Shown here: positions 54,830 through 63,295 of the stretch, piece after piece
Position numbering within the stretch: the first letter of the stretch is position 1
Layout of the letters: each line of letters starts with the position of its first letter
Assembly (NCBI GenBank): GCA_029262635.1
Contig: JAJCZA010000005.1
Location: 62,001 to 126,000 of the forward strand
DNA from: Vampirovibrionales bacterium
Lineage (GTDB): Bacteria; Cyanobacteriota; Vampirovibrionia; Vampirovibrionales; Vampirovibrionaceae
Direction of reading: 5' to 3'
DNA length: 64,000 bases
Made by a program: the position numbers and the translations under genes
Notes under the pieces: model-generated
What the model saw: the letters and a program-made list of their open reading frames with translations, nothing else
What the model was told of the DNA's origin: nothing
Databases searched by the model: none

Positions 54830-55390
54830 CTACTCAGCTTCTTCCGTTTGAAGCTTCATTTCCTCAGTCTGTCGAAGTGTCTCATCATCAGCCGTTTCCT
54901 GAGCTTCTACTTCATCAATGATAGACTGCTGTTCCGCATCTTTCGCAGCGACAACTTTAATCGGCAGAGTCGCTGAAACCTTTGAAGAGAATTTGACGTT
55001 AATCTCGTAATCACCCACCTTGTTGATAGGCGCATTAACGTTAATTTGCTTGCGCTCAACCTCAAGACCTGTCTTTTCAAGCAGTACCCGAGCCAGTTCC
55101 TTGGTGGTAATGGTACCAAAAAGCTTGCCCGTATCCCCGGCATTGGCTTCCAGGGTCAGGGATTCCAGTGCGGTTACTTTATCGGCTTTTTCGAGATCTT
55201 GCTTGTTTTTCTTCTCCGCCTTCGCACGAATGCGTTCAATGCGGGATTGCAAATCCTTCAAAGCGCCTTCTGTGGCTTTAATCGCTATATTTTTTGGAAA
55301 GAGGTAGTTCCGGGCGTACCCATCTGAAACCGCAATAACATCGCCACTATCACCGAGTGTATCCACATCTTTAGTCAAAATAATTTTCAT
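54830..55390 (-). CDS. rplI: 50S ribosomal protein L9 with acidic C-terminal extension
   Basis: 186 residues. The N-terminal rRNA-binding domain (KIILTKDVDTLGDSGD, GYARNYLFPKNIAIKA) and the long connecting helix are normal. The C-terminal domain ends near residue 150, where most L9 proteins stop. About 36 further residues are rich in Glu, Gln and Asp (DEVEAQETADDETLRQTEE). The extension may interact with other factors; I know of no function for it. No rpsF/rpsR genes are adjacent. Confidence 0.95.
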   Translation of the reverse strand: MKIILTKDVDTLGDSGDVIAVSDGYARNYLFPKNIAIKATEGALKDLQSRIERIRAKAEKKNKQDLEKADKVTALESLTLEANAGDTGKLFGTITTKELARVLLEKTGLEVERKQINVNAPINKVGDYEINVKFSSKVSATLPIKVVAAKDAEQQSIIDEVEAQETADDETLRQTEEMKLQTEEAE

Positions 55391-55878
55391 CGCCGTTAAT
55401 CTCCAGCCTTCTTTTTGGCTTCTTTACTTGATGACCTGAAGACAGGTCTGAAATAATACAGGGCTAACACAATACCACAAAAACCAAACTGTCAAAACGT
55501 CTCGTAAAACCGGATAGTGGGTCAGTTTAAGGTTTTCTTGTTCCCTTATCATTCTTGCGAAGAGGAAAATCCAGGCCCACAAAGCTCGCTTCACTTAAGG
55601 CCAGCTTCGCAAACACCGCAATTTTTTGTTAATTCCCACCTTCGCGGGAATGACAGTAATAAGCAATCGGGAAGTATCCATATAATCGTTGCGTTTTTAA
55701 TTCAAACGGATCCATTCTCTTAAAAACCGATATAGGCCAGATTTTGAAGCCCTTTATTTTCATTGTATTGACAACCAGCCGAATGCCCACCTATACTACC
55801 TATTAAGGCAAGTAGGGACTTAAACCTTCTGAAAAGCCCGTATGGTGGCACTTCAAATGGCACAAGCAGGACATTTTA
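55391..55878. other. Intergenic region (488 bp) containing a MITE-like element
   Basis: Between rplI (leftward) and the TrmB-like gene (rightward). It holds the inverted-repeat element at 55548-55655. The sequence around 55760-55790 (TTGACA at about 55768, CCTATACTACCT at about 55791) gives TTGACA, 17 bp and TATACT, a good sigma-70 promoter for the TrmB-like gene. No ORF is convincing. Confidence 0.6.
55548..55655. repeat. MITE/dRS3-like imperfect inverted repeat
   Basis: Right end ATTCCC-ACCTTCGC-GGGAAT followed by GACA fits the ATTCCC(N8)GGGAAT pattern of dRS3-type repeats. The left end TCATTCTTGCGAAGAGGAA is an imperfect reverse complement of the right arm. Together they bound ~108 bp with no coding capacity, as expected for a decayed miniature element. 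Confidence 0.5.
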
Positions 55879-56697
55879 ATGGATGATCTGATCGAAAAAT
55901 TAAAAGACCTTGGGTTTAATACGTATGAGGCCAAAGTGTATCTTGCGCTATTGAAAAAACATCCGGCCACCGGCTACGAAGTGAGCAAAGAGTCTGGTGT
56001 TCCTCAAGCCAGAGCCTATGACACCTTAAAGACCTTGGAAACCCGTGGTGTTGTTATCGCTAACGCTGGAAAACCTATTACTTACCTTCCCATTGCGCCG
56101 GATGAACTGCTCAACCGGTGGGAACGTTCCTTTAAAACCTCCATCAACTTTCTCCGGGAGTCTTTACCAAACCTGGCCAACGAAACCGTTGAGCCCATTC
56201 TAAATCTGCGGGGCAAGAATCCGGTGATTAAACGGGTGGAAGAAATGATTGCCCACGCCAAACATAATATTTTTATCGAAATCTGGAAACAGGATGCCCA
56301 ACGATTCGGCCCCTCCTTGCGAGACGCCGCCAATCGAGGCATTGATATTAAAGTGGTGGGTTATAACGGTGTAGACTTTGATTTTGGGCAAGTCTACCAA
56401 CACACCCTCGCCTCCGATATTGAAAGTTCACTGGGTGGACGCTGGTTGATTATGTCTGTGGACGATCATGAAGGTCTGGTTGGTAATTTACCGACCGGGG
56501 AAAAAATCCCCAAAGCGGTTTATACTCGAAATCAAGGGATTGTCTTCATCATTAAAGAACTGGTGGTTCACGATATTTTTCTGCTTGATGTGGAAGAAAC
56601 CCTGTCGGAAGAGATGGAAAAAGCCTACGGCAAAAATATGATTAAATTGCGTCAAAAAGTATTTGGCGACAACCCCATTTCGCTAATTTACCATTAG
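55879..56697 (+). CDS. TrmB-family transcriptional regulator
   Basis: 272 residues. N-terminal winged helix (KLKDLGFNTYEAKVYLALLK, SGVPQARAYDTLKTLETRGV) and a C-terminal effector domain of the TrmB/PLD-like type (NIFIEIWKQDAQRFG). TrmB proteins, best known in archaea, bind sugars and control sugar genes; glgA lies 1 kb downstream on the other strand (position only). A near-consensus promoter precedes it at about 55768-55796. Confidence 0.85.
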   Translation: MDDLIEKLKDLGFNTYEAKVYLALLKKHPATGYEVSKESGVPQARAYDTLKTLETRGVVIANAGKPITYLPIAPDELLNRWERSFKTSINFLRESLPNLANETVEPILNLRGKNPVIKRVEEMIAHAKHNIFIEIWKQDAQRFGPSLRDAANRGIDIKVVGYNGVDFDFGQVYQHTLASDIESSLGGRWLIMSVDDHEGLVGNLPTGEKIPKAVYTRNQGIVFIIKELVVHDIFLLDVEETLSEEMEKAYGKNMIKLRQKVFGDNPISLIYH

Positions 56698-56762
56698 GTA
56701 GTCCTGCCCTCGTTTTTATGCTAATTTAAAGCCATTGACTACCCTTTTGGAGACGCGCTCTT

Positions 56763-56972
56763 ATGTTTGAATCCCATCAGCCCGATAAGCCCAAGCAGTC
56801 TCGCCCCATCGAAAAAGCCATGCTCGGCATGATGGGGGTCTGGATTGTGGGAATCCTGATTTACGGCTTTGTGCCCCCTGGCATTCCACGCACGATCGCC
56901 ATGTTAGTTTTTATTGGCACCTTGGCTTATTACATCTACAACCCACTGGGATTTAAAAAGGCCCAAAAATAA
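56763..56972 (+). CDS. Small two-helix membrane protein
   Basis: 69 residues. A polar N-terminus with HQPDKPKQSRP is followed by two membrane segments (about 24-40 and 45-60) and a basic tail. GGAG lies 10 bases upstream. It follows the TrmB-like gene by 65 bp and converges with the phosphatidyltransferase gene. No family recognised. Confidence 0.65.
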   Translation: MFESHQPDKPKQSRPIEKAMLGMMGVWIVGILIYGFVPPGIPRTIAMLVFIGTLAYYIYNPLGFKKAQK

Positions 56973-56987
56973 GTTTTACATCTGTTT

Positions 56988-57605
56988 TTATGATGACGAA
57001 GCCGACGAGAAAAACCGTCGGCTTTCAAATACCACGGGTAATCCACGAACAACACAAAAGAAAACAGTGACATAAACGGATGTATAAGCCACCGTTTTTG
57101 TCACTTGAAGGAATGAAGCCTCACCATCAGGCATGTGTGCCAAAATGAGAAACCCAAAAGCGACCCCTTTTACCACAGCGTACGTCCACCGACTAAACCG
57201 GGAACTGACCAGTAAAACCCCCAACCGGGATTTCATCATTGTAGACGAACCAAAGGCCGTTAATCCCTTTTCCAAAGCAATCGAGCGAAGCCCATCCACC
57301 GCAACACCCCGCACAATAACAACGAGAGGAATCCAGAGAGGAACCCAGCCCACCGCAAGATAAGCGATCCAGTAAATCTGTTCGACAATCCGGTCGCCAA
57401 TAATATCAATCACGGCACCCGCCTGAGACTCTTCGTTGAACCTTCGAGCCACATACCCGTCCACCCCATCAAGCAAAATGACAACCGCCGTTAAGCCAAA
57501 GAGAACCCAATACAGTGCCATCGTCGCCGAGGCTTGCTGATAATACAAAACCAGCACAACCGTCAGGCCAAGAAAAGTTCGAAATAAAGTAATAAAATTT
57601 GCCAT
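56988..57605 (-). CDS. CDP-alcohol phosphatidyltransferase (PgsA-like)
   Basis: 205-residue integral membrane enzyme. The family signature D-G-x2-DG-x-AR-x8-G-x3-D-x3-D is visible as DGVDGYVARRFNEESQAGAV with D-IIGD following. It joins CDP-diacylglycerol to an alcohol such as glycerol phosphate in phospholipid synthesis. Which alcohol is used is not clear. It ends the tonB-exbB-exbD-exbD-glgA series, 39 bp after glgA. Confidence 0.88.
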   Translation of the reverse strand: MANFITLFRTFLGLTVVLVLYYQQASATMALYWVLFGLTAVVILLDGVDGYVARRFNEESQAGAVIDIIGDRIVEQIYWIAYLAVGWVPLWIPLVVIVRGVAVDGLRSIALEKGLTAFGSSTMMKSRLGVLLVSSRFSRWTYAVVKGVAFGFLILAHMPDGEASFLQVTKTVAYTSVYVTVFFCVVRGLPVVFESRRFFSSASSS

Positions 57606-57644
57606 GGGGTCACATTTCTAACAACAACAAGCCATTGGCTCTCG

Positions 57645-59057
57645 TCAATTTTTAACCGTTATTATCCGAGAGGTCAGGTTATTATAAATCGCACAATAGG
57701 CTTTTGCACTTGTTTCCCAACTGAAATCCGCCACCATGGCATTCTGACGAAACTTACGCCATGCGGCCCTATCTTTGTAATAGCCTATAGCCGTTTGAAG
57801 GGCTTGCTTAAGCGCCGAACTATCATAGGTATCAAAACAAACTCCCGTCCCTTTTTCAGGATTTTTCGTCACATCAATAACCGTATCTGCCAGCCCGCCC
57901 GTTGCTCGAACCACAGGTATACTACCGTAGCGCATAGCGATTAACTGACCCAAGCCACACGGTTCAAAGCGACTCGGCATTAAAAAGAAATCGGACCCAG
58001 CATAAATCCGCTGTGCTAACCCCGTATCAAACCCAATTTGTACGGCAACCTGAGGAAAACGCTTGGCTAAAATCCTCAAAGCCGATTCATAGTATTGTTC
58101 TCCGGAACCTAAGATGACCCATTGACTCTCAGCCAGAGCCGACGTCGTTTCAAAAGTGTCCATCAAAACAGGAAGAAGGATATCTAACCCTTTTTGATCG
58201 ACCAAACGAGAGACAAAGCCAAACAAAGAGACTTCCGATTCGACGGGAAGCCCTATAGCTTGCTGTAAGTCTATCTTACATCGTGCCTTTCCCGCTTCAA
58301 CCGAACTGACATCGTAATGCTGGACAATGGCCGAATCCGTTTGGGGATTAAACCGTTCCATATCAATCCCATTAACAATTCCTTGAAGCCGCTGAGCCGA
58401 GTCTCGAAGTAAACTATCTAGCCCGCACCCATATTCGGCGGTCTGAATTTCTTGTGCGTAGGTTGGCGAAACCGTTGTAATCCAATCTGCAGACCAAATC
58501 CCTTCCACTAGATAATTTCGATTATCATGCCACCCCTGATAAGCCAGGTTATGAATCGTGAGAACCGTTCGAGTATCTGAAAAATACAGATTTTTTTCCT
58601 GAGCGAGTAAGGCGGGGATCATGGCCGTATGCCAATCATGGACGTGGATCACATCGGGCTGAATGTCGAGCGCCTCTAGCCCCTCCAGCACCGCTTGGCT
58701 AAAGAAACGGAATCGCCCGACCTCATAGTCGGTTTGCCCAATGGGGTAAACCGCCGGATTATCCGCAAACCAAAACTCATGTTCCAGTAAGTAAACGGTC
58801 ACCGTGTCCGAACCGGGCAGTGTCCCTTTCCAAATAGAAACAAGCTCTTCTTTACCTTCAAACCAAACGTTAAACCGAGTCTTTATTTTGTCAAAACCAA
58901 ACGCTTCAGGTTCGATCATCCCATAGCGAGGCATCATCACCGATGCCTGAACACCTTGTTCGGCGAGTGCCTTGGGTAAACTTCCTACCACATCGCCTAA
59001 CCCTCCCACTTTGGCAAAGGGTGCGACTTCAGCCGAACAAAACACAACATTTAACAC
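57645..59057 (-). CDS. glgA: Glycogen synthase
   Basis: 470-residue GT5 enzyme that transfers glucose from ADP-glucose to glycogen. N-terminal FAKVGGLGD (K16) binds the nucleotide sugar. HVHDWHTAMIPALL in the middle and the C-terminal SRFEPCGLGQLIAMRYG are normal. The start is 6 bp after the exbD stop, so it is translated with the TonB-system genes, an unusual neighbour for glgA. Confidence 0.96.
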   Translation of the reverse strand: MLNVVFCSAEVAPFAKVGGLGDVVGSLPKALAEQGVQASVMMPRYGMIEPEAFGFDKIKTRFNVWFEGKEELVSIWKGTLPGSDTVTVYLLEHEFWFADNPAVYPIGQTDYEVGRFRFFSQAVLEGLEALDIQPDVIHVHDWHTAMIPALLAQEKNLYFSDTRTVLTIHNLAYQGWHDNRNYLVEGIWSADWITTVSPTYAQEIQTAEYGCGLDSLLRDSAQRLQGIVNGIDMERFNPQTDSAIVQHYDVSSVEAGKARCKIDLQQAIGLPVESEVSLFGFVSRLVDQKGLDILLPVLMDTFETTSALAESQWVILGSGEQYYESALRILAKRFPQVAVQIGFDTGLAQRIYAGSDFFLMPSRFEPCGLGQLIAMRYGSIPVVRATGGLADTVIDVTKNPEKGTGVCFDTYDSSALKQALQTAIGYYKDRAAWRKFRQNAMVADFSWETSAKAYCAIYNNLTSRIITVKN

Positions 59058-59063
59058 CAGGCG

Positions 59064-59474
59064 TTACTCGCCCCCGCTATCCCCTTCATAAGAAACCACT
59101 GCCATTTTCGTTATGCCAGCTCGTTGAGCCGCATCCATGACCTGCGTCATGGCATTATGGCTAGCCTCCGGGTTCGCCTGAATCACCACACCATCCGGCT
59201 TGTCCTTAGCAAACTTTCGAACCAAGCCTGTAATCTGCGTTAATTCAACCTCTTCACCGTTAATAAAAAACGCATCACTCTGAGTAATAATCACGTTAAC
59301 CGTTTTGGGCTCTTCAGTCGTATCCGCATCCGCTCCCATGCTAGGGACTGACAAATTCAGGCCCGGATAATCCAGCATGGGGGCTACCACCATCATGATG
59401 ATGAGCAACACCAGAAAAATATCCGTTAACGGCGTAATGTTAATTTCATTGATGATTGGCTGTCGTGCGCCCAT
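59064..59474 (-). CDS. exbD: ExbD/TolR-family protein, copy 2
   Basis: 136 residues: a short cytoplasmic tail, one membrane helix (INEINITPLTDIFLVLLIIM region with the essential Asp) and a periplasmic domain. It works with ExbB and TonB to transmit the proton-motive force to outer-membrane receptors. 27 residues around the helix are identical to the upstream copy, from which it is separated by one base. The periplasmic domain differs, so the two may form a heterodimer. Confidence 0.93.
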   Translation of the reverse strand: MGARQPIINEINITPLTDIFLVLLIIMMVVAPMLDYPGLNLSVPSMGADADTTEEPKTVNVIITQSDAFFINGEEVELTQITGLVRKFAKDKPDGVVIQANPEASHNAMTQVMDAAQRAGITKMAVVSYEGDSGGE

Positions 59475-59475
59475 G

Positions 59476-59976
59476 TCAGGAACCCTCTCCGAACAAATCG
59501 TTTAAAGTAGGGCCAGAGTTGATGGGTTGAGCTTGCGTACCCGCTCCACGGCTTTTATCTGGCTTTTCGCCCGCCACCGTTACTTTATGGAAATTCGCGT
59601 CCCGAGCCGCCTCAAATACCTTCAAAACCACCCCGCTTCGGGTTTTAGCGTCGGCACGAATAATGAGATTGCGCTCTTCTTCCGTTTTTAACTCCCGTGC
59701 CTCCACTTCCTTAATCAGAGCCTCTGTTAGCTCCGCTTCTGGAATCGTCTCGCCACCGATTTTAAACATGCCATCTGTTGTAACTTCCAGCGTCAACCGG
59801 TTCTGATCCACCGCAACGCCACCTTCCACTGTCGGTGGTTTAATTTCCGCATCAACGGCCTGCATCATGGGGGCCACCACCATCATAATGATGAGCAGCA
59901 CCAGAAAAATATCCGTTAACGGCGTGATATTAATCTCGTTGATGATCTTGCGTCTGCCTTTTTGCTGACCGGCCAT
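59476..59976 (-). CDS. exbD: ExbD/TolR-family protein, copy 1
   Basis: 166 residues with the same helix and Asp as copy 2 and a longer periplasmic domain ending in a Gly/Gln/Pro-rich tail (RGAGTQAQPINSGPTLND). It lies 36 bp after exbB. The tandem pair with different periplasmic parts is a recurrent arrangement in Tol/Ton operons. Confidence 0.93.
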   Translation of the reverse strand: MAGQQKGRRKIINEINITPLTDIFLVLLIIMMVVAPMMQAVDAEIKPPTVEGGVAVDQNRLTLEVTTDGMFKIGGETIPEAELTEALIKEVEARELKTEEERNLIIRADAKTRSGVVLKVFEAARDANFHKVTVAGEKPDKSRGAGTQAQPINSGPTLNDLFGEGS

Positions 59977-60012
59977 AAAGCCTTCCTTTTTGATTGGTTA
60001 TTTTTTGTGATG

Positions 60013-60672
60013 CTACCCCTGACGATAACCGCCAGGAACCGCCGCTGAACTTTGGACATCCGAAAAGCTGAGGAACAACAGTTTTAACAGTTGAAAGTCA
60101 TCTTCATAGCGATAAACGGTGGCTTGAAACCAGTTGTTCAGCGTTACCGCTAAAATCGCCAACGCCAAGCCTAATGCCGTAGCGATGAGCGCCGAACCGA
60201 TTCCGAACATAATTTCAGGGGCTTGTGTTGCCGCCTGAGAGTTGGCCATTTCGCCAAAGGTCAATAGAATCCGGAACACCGTGGCAAACAGACCAAGGTA
60301 CGGCGCAATGGTGGCAATGGTTCCAATAGCAGATAGGCGGGCTTCCAGCTTTCGTCGTGCCAGCGAGGAGGTGATATCAAACGCTCGATCAAAGCCTGCC
60401 GGTTGCTCACTCAATACCCGAAGCCCCTCTTCGGCCACGTCACCAATGACGCCGCCCACTTGTGTGCTAAGCATCTGTGCCCCAGTGAGGTTACCCTTGC
60501 CAAGCTCTCGTTGAAGCTGTTGAATAAACCGGACCACGTCTCGCTTGTTACGGTTATAGAACGTCATCCGATCAATCACCACCGCAACCAAAATAAAAGA
60601 ACAGATCACAATAGGGATTAGCACCGGCCAGTCGTTGACGATGGCGAACCAGATAATATTACTCTCTTCCAT
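60013..60672 (-). CDS. exbB: MotA/TolQ/ExbB proton channel family protein
   Basis: 219 residues with three membrane helices. The first is near residue 15-35 and the last two lie at about 128-150 and 160-185 (TIATIAPYLGLFATVFRILL, IMFGIGSALIATALGLALAI). The Pro and the Thr/Ala pattern in the latter two are family features. It supplies the proton path to TonB. Adjacent to exbD and tonB, 50 bp after the latter. Confidence 0.95.
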   Translation of the reverse strand: MEESNIIWFAIVNDWPVLIPIVICSFILVAVVIDRMTFYNRNKRDVVRFIQQLQRELGKGNLTGAQMLSTQVGGVIGDVAEEGLRVLSEQPAGFDRAFDITSSLARRKLEARLSAIGTIATIAPYLGLFATVFRILLTFGEMANSQAATQAPEIMFGIGSALIATALGLALAILAVTLNNWFQATVYRYEDDFQLLKLLFLSFSDVQSSAAVPGGYRQG

Positions 60673-60721
60673 GAAAGGGTCTCTCCTGTTTTAAACACAT
60701 TGTGTGAATGAATAAAGCCTG

Positions 60722-61957
60722 TTAATACGTTCCACCTAATACATTATAGTCAAAGGTAAACAAAATCTGAACCGTTTCCCCCTGATGAAAAGGAGGGAGT
60801 GTCTTGAAAGGTGCGGATATTTTTACCGCGTTGACGGCCGCTTCATCGGCCAATGTTTCTCCAGACGAGTGGGCCACCTCAATTGTTCCCAAACTGCCAT
60901 CTCGATGAATCTCAAATTTTAATTCCACCCGCTTGTCACGATCTCCCCGAGGTGGCCGCCAGTTCCGGGACATCCGTCGCTTAATTTCAGCCATATACGG
61001 TCCGTAATTTGCCTGACGAACAGCTACACCCGGTTTTTTCGCTGAACCAGCCGCCGCCGCCCCACGACTGGCACTTGCTAATCCAGACTGGCTAATGCTG
61101 GCTAGCTCCCTTGATGCTTTTGAAGCCGGGGTTCTTGGGCCTGTGGTTCGCTGAATGATAGGCGAGGGATTCGATGATCTTTTCGGTATATCCTGAGAAG
61201 GTTTTGGCGTCGGTACTCGGGGCTGAAACGTCGGCGTTTGAGGAGTCGCAATAGCCACCTTGTGTGTGGGCAGGGGCGGCACTTTAGCTTGTGGTTTCGG
61301 AGGCTGTTTCGGCTGAGGTTTTACCGGTTTTTGCTGTGGTGATGGATTCATCTGTGGTGTCGGCTTTGGCGAAGGAGCGGGCGATCGATTCACCTGACTC
61401 TGAGGAGCGGCTTTTTCACGAGCCGCCGCTTTTTCTGAATCCTCGAAAGGTTGAGGTTGGCTTTCATCCGGTTTACCACCGGCTTCCTGGTTAAATTCCC
61501 CTAAAAACTTAGCGTTTTCCGGTGTTTTCGCATCTCGGTTCGGCGCCAAAACAAATTCCATGTCCTGAACCTGTGGCTCAGGCTTCGGAAAAAACCGGGC
61601 CAGATCCAAATCAATGTTGAACAGAATCGCCAGTAAAAAGACCAGCAAGGTCCAGAATAAGAAAAGTGCCCCTGGAGAAATCAAATGAAAAGCACCGGAA
61701 AGGGCCATCGAGTACTTAAACGGTAAAGTACCCGAATGATCTCGCAGTCTCAAAAATGGCGGTAAATAGGCCGATGAAGTGAGTTGTGTTGAAGGCGATG
61801 TCAGAGGTTTCCCCCGAAGTACGGCCCCAAAAGCTGACGGCGAATCCATGACACCCATCGGCTTCTCAGGCTCAGGAAAACTAGCCTCGGCGGATCGTGG
61901 AATATCCAGGTTGGTTTTTTGACCAGCGGCCTGTTTAAATTTCCCAAACAGTGACAT
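60722..61957 (-). CDS. tonB: TonB/TolA-like energy transducer
   Basis: 411 residues. One membrane helix (~115-135) follows an unusual ~100-residue cytoplasmic N-terminal part (KFKQAAGQKTNLDIPR); most TonB proteins have only a short one. A Pro/Lys/Gln-rich periplasmic spacer (about 160-310, PKPTPQMNPSPQQKPVKPQ) precedes the TonB C-terminal domain (YGPYMAEIKRRMSRNWRPP and IEVAHSSGETLADEAAVNA). It spans the periplasm to outer-membrane receptors. First gene of the six-gene operon. Confidence 0.92.
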   Translation of the reverse strand: MSLFGKFKQAAGQKTNLDIPRSAEASFPEPEKPMGVMDSPSAFGAVLRGKPLTSPSTQLTSSAYLPPFLRLRDHSGTLPFKYSMALSGAFHLISPGALFLFWTLLVFLLAILFNIDLDLARFFPKPEPQVQDMEFVLAPNRDAKTPENAKFLGEFNQEAGGKPDESQPQPFEDSEKAAAREKAAPQSQVNRSPAPSPKPTPQMNPSPQQKPVKPQPKQPPKPQAKVPPLPTHKVAIATPQTPTFQPRVPTPKPSQDIPKRSSNPSPIIQRTTGPRTPASKASRELASISQSGLASASRGAAAAGSAKKPGVAVRQANYGPYMAEIKRRMSRNWRPPRGDRDKRVELKFEIHRDGSLGTIEVAHSSGETLADEAAVNAVKISAPFKTLPPFHQGETVQILFTFDYNVLGGTY

Positions 61958-62066
61958 GTGAAGTGAATGAATCCCTGAGTAATCTGATGACTATTACTTT
62001 ATTATATAGAATAAAAGCGGAACAAATGCGAAAAGTGACCCTTCATTTTAAGTTAAATTCTAAAAT

Positions 62067-62113
62067 AGAGCCTTTTTCTTCGAAATGCGTTGGCTTTCGT
62101 TAAAAAAGGCTCT
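62067..62113 (-). terminator. Terminator between the glycine-zipper gene and tonB
   Basis: AGAGCCTTTTT and AAAAAGGCTCT (62067-62077 and 62103-62113) form a perfect stem with a 25-base loop that includes a small inner hairpin. It ends 24 bp after the leftward gene's stop. Confidence 0.65.
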
Positions 62114-62137
62114 AATTAGAATAAGATTAAAACGAAT

Positions 62138-63088
62138 TTATTGACCGTAATACCCACCACCGTTGCCATAGGGATTGGCAGGCTGTTGGGGTTGGGTATA
62201 TCCACCACTGTTACCGTAAGGGTCAGCGGGCTGACCATAGCCACCACCATAGGGATTCTGTTGGGGTTGGCCGTAACCACCACCATAAGGACTCGCTTGC
62301 TGACCATACTGCTGAGGCTGAGCGTTATAGCTGGGTGGCGAATTATAACCACCTGCATTGTAACCGCCTACGCTTGGAGTAACGGTTACAGGGGTGTCCA
62401 AAACAATATTTAAAGGCTGGCCCGCAGGTAAAACGGCTTCAACTCCTTTTTTTGCACCCGCATAGATGGCACCTAAACCGCCACCAATGGCCGTTCCGTA
62501 AATAGCACCTCGCCCTACTTTTCCACCTGAAACCGCTCCCATAGCAGTCCCTAAAGCAGCGCCCGCAGCGGCGCCACCACCGGTTCTTAAGGCGGCCTTG
62601 CCTAAAGTGCCCTTGGTACTTCCGCCTTTAAGGATACCTGTACCGTCTTCCGTTTGAATCCGGGCAGAAATAGGAACACGCTGCCCGTTGGGTAAAATGG
62701 CGGTGGTAAAACGAATATCCAAAGAGCCATTTCGTCCACCTCGACGAGCACTTCGAGCCGAAACAACCTGGCCCTCTATCTGGCTACCGGCTGGGATCAC
62801 AATAGCGCCGCCAGCTGTTACGGCAGTTCCTAACGTTGCGTTAAAACGATCGCCTGGGCGTGCATATTCGCTAGTTAAAGGAGACTGGACGGTTGCCGTC
62901 ATATAAGTCCCTGCGGGTGCCGTTACAACATGTCCCTGCAAAGGAGGGAGCCCTTGACCAATAAGGGTTCCATTGCCCGGCAAGCCCTGGGTTGAAAAAA
63001 CAGGCTCTTCCGCCAACCCTAGAGAGGGTTGAAATAACGCCAAAGTTAAAGCTAAAAAAGTGGGTATCAACTTAAATGTGACTTTCAA
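62138..63088 (-). CDS. Exported glycine-zipper protein with Gly/Gln/Pro/Tyr repeat tail
   Basis: About 316 residues. Signal peptide KLIPTFLALTLALFQPSLGLA, then a TrbI/VirB10-like beta domain (FNATLGTAVTAGGAIVIPAG, IEGQVVSARSARRGGRNGS) common in cell-envelope proteins. A Gly/Ala zipper follows (GGGAAAGAALGTAMGAVSGG, YGTAIGGGLGAI). The last ~80 residues are repeats of the form PYGGGYGQPQQN with Tyr and Gln. TTG at 63088 has AAGGAG eight bases upstream and is preferred to TTG at 63109. The repeat tail is slippage-prone DNA. Function unknown; an outer-membrane or matrix component is plausible. Confidence 0.75.
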   Translation of the reverse strand: MKVTFKLIPTFLALTLALFQPSLGLAEEPVFSTQGLPGNGTLIGQGLPPLQGHVVTAPAGTYMTATVQSPLTSEYARPGDRFNATLGTAVTAGGAIVIPAGSQIEGQVVSARSARRGGRNGSLDIRFTTAILPNGQRVPISARIQTEDGTGILKGGSTKGTLGKAALRTGGGAAAGAALGTAMGAVSGGKVGRGAIYGTAIGGGLGAIYAGAKKGVEAVLPAGQPLNIVLDTPVTVTPSVGGYNAGGYNSPPSYNAQPQQYGQQASPYGGGYGQPQQNPYGGGYGQPADPYGNSGGYTQPQQPANPYGNGGGYYGQ

Positions 63089-63295
63089 AATAAGGTCTCC
63101 TTCACGCAATCAATAGAGGGAACTGATCAGACAAGACGATAGTTGCCCCTTATTGTTCCATTAAAAGGTCTAAATATCCACCCATTAATAGAGAAATCCC
63201 CCCCTAAACTCAAAATCCTGTGCTAATCTAAGTAAAAAAGCGTCCCACATTTTTATGATGGTTTTCCTGTTCATTCCAAAAGAGGCAAAGTAACT

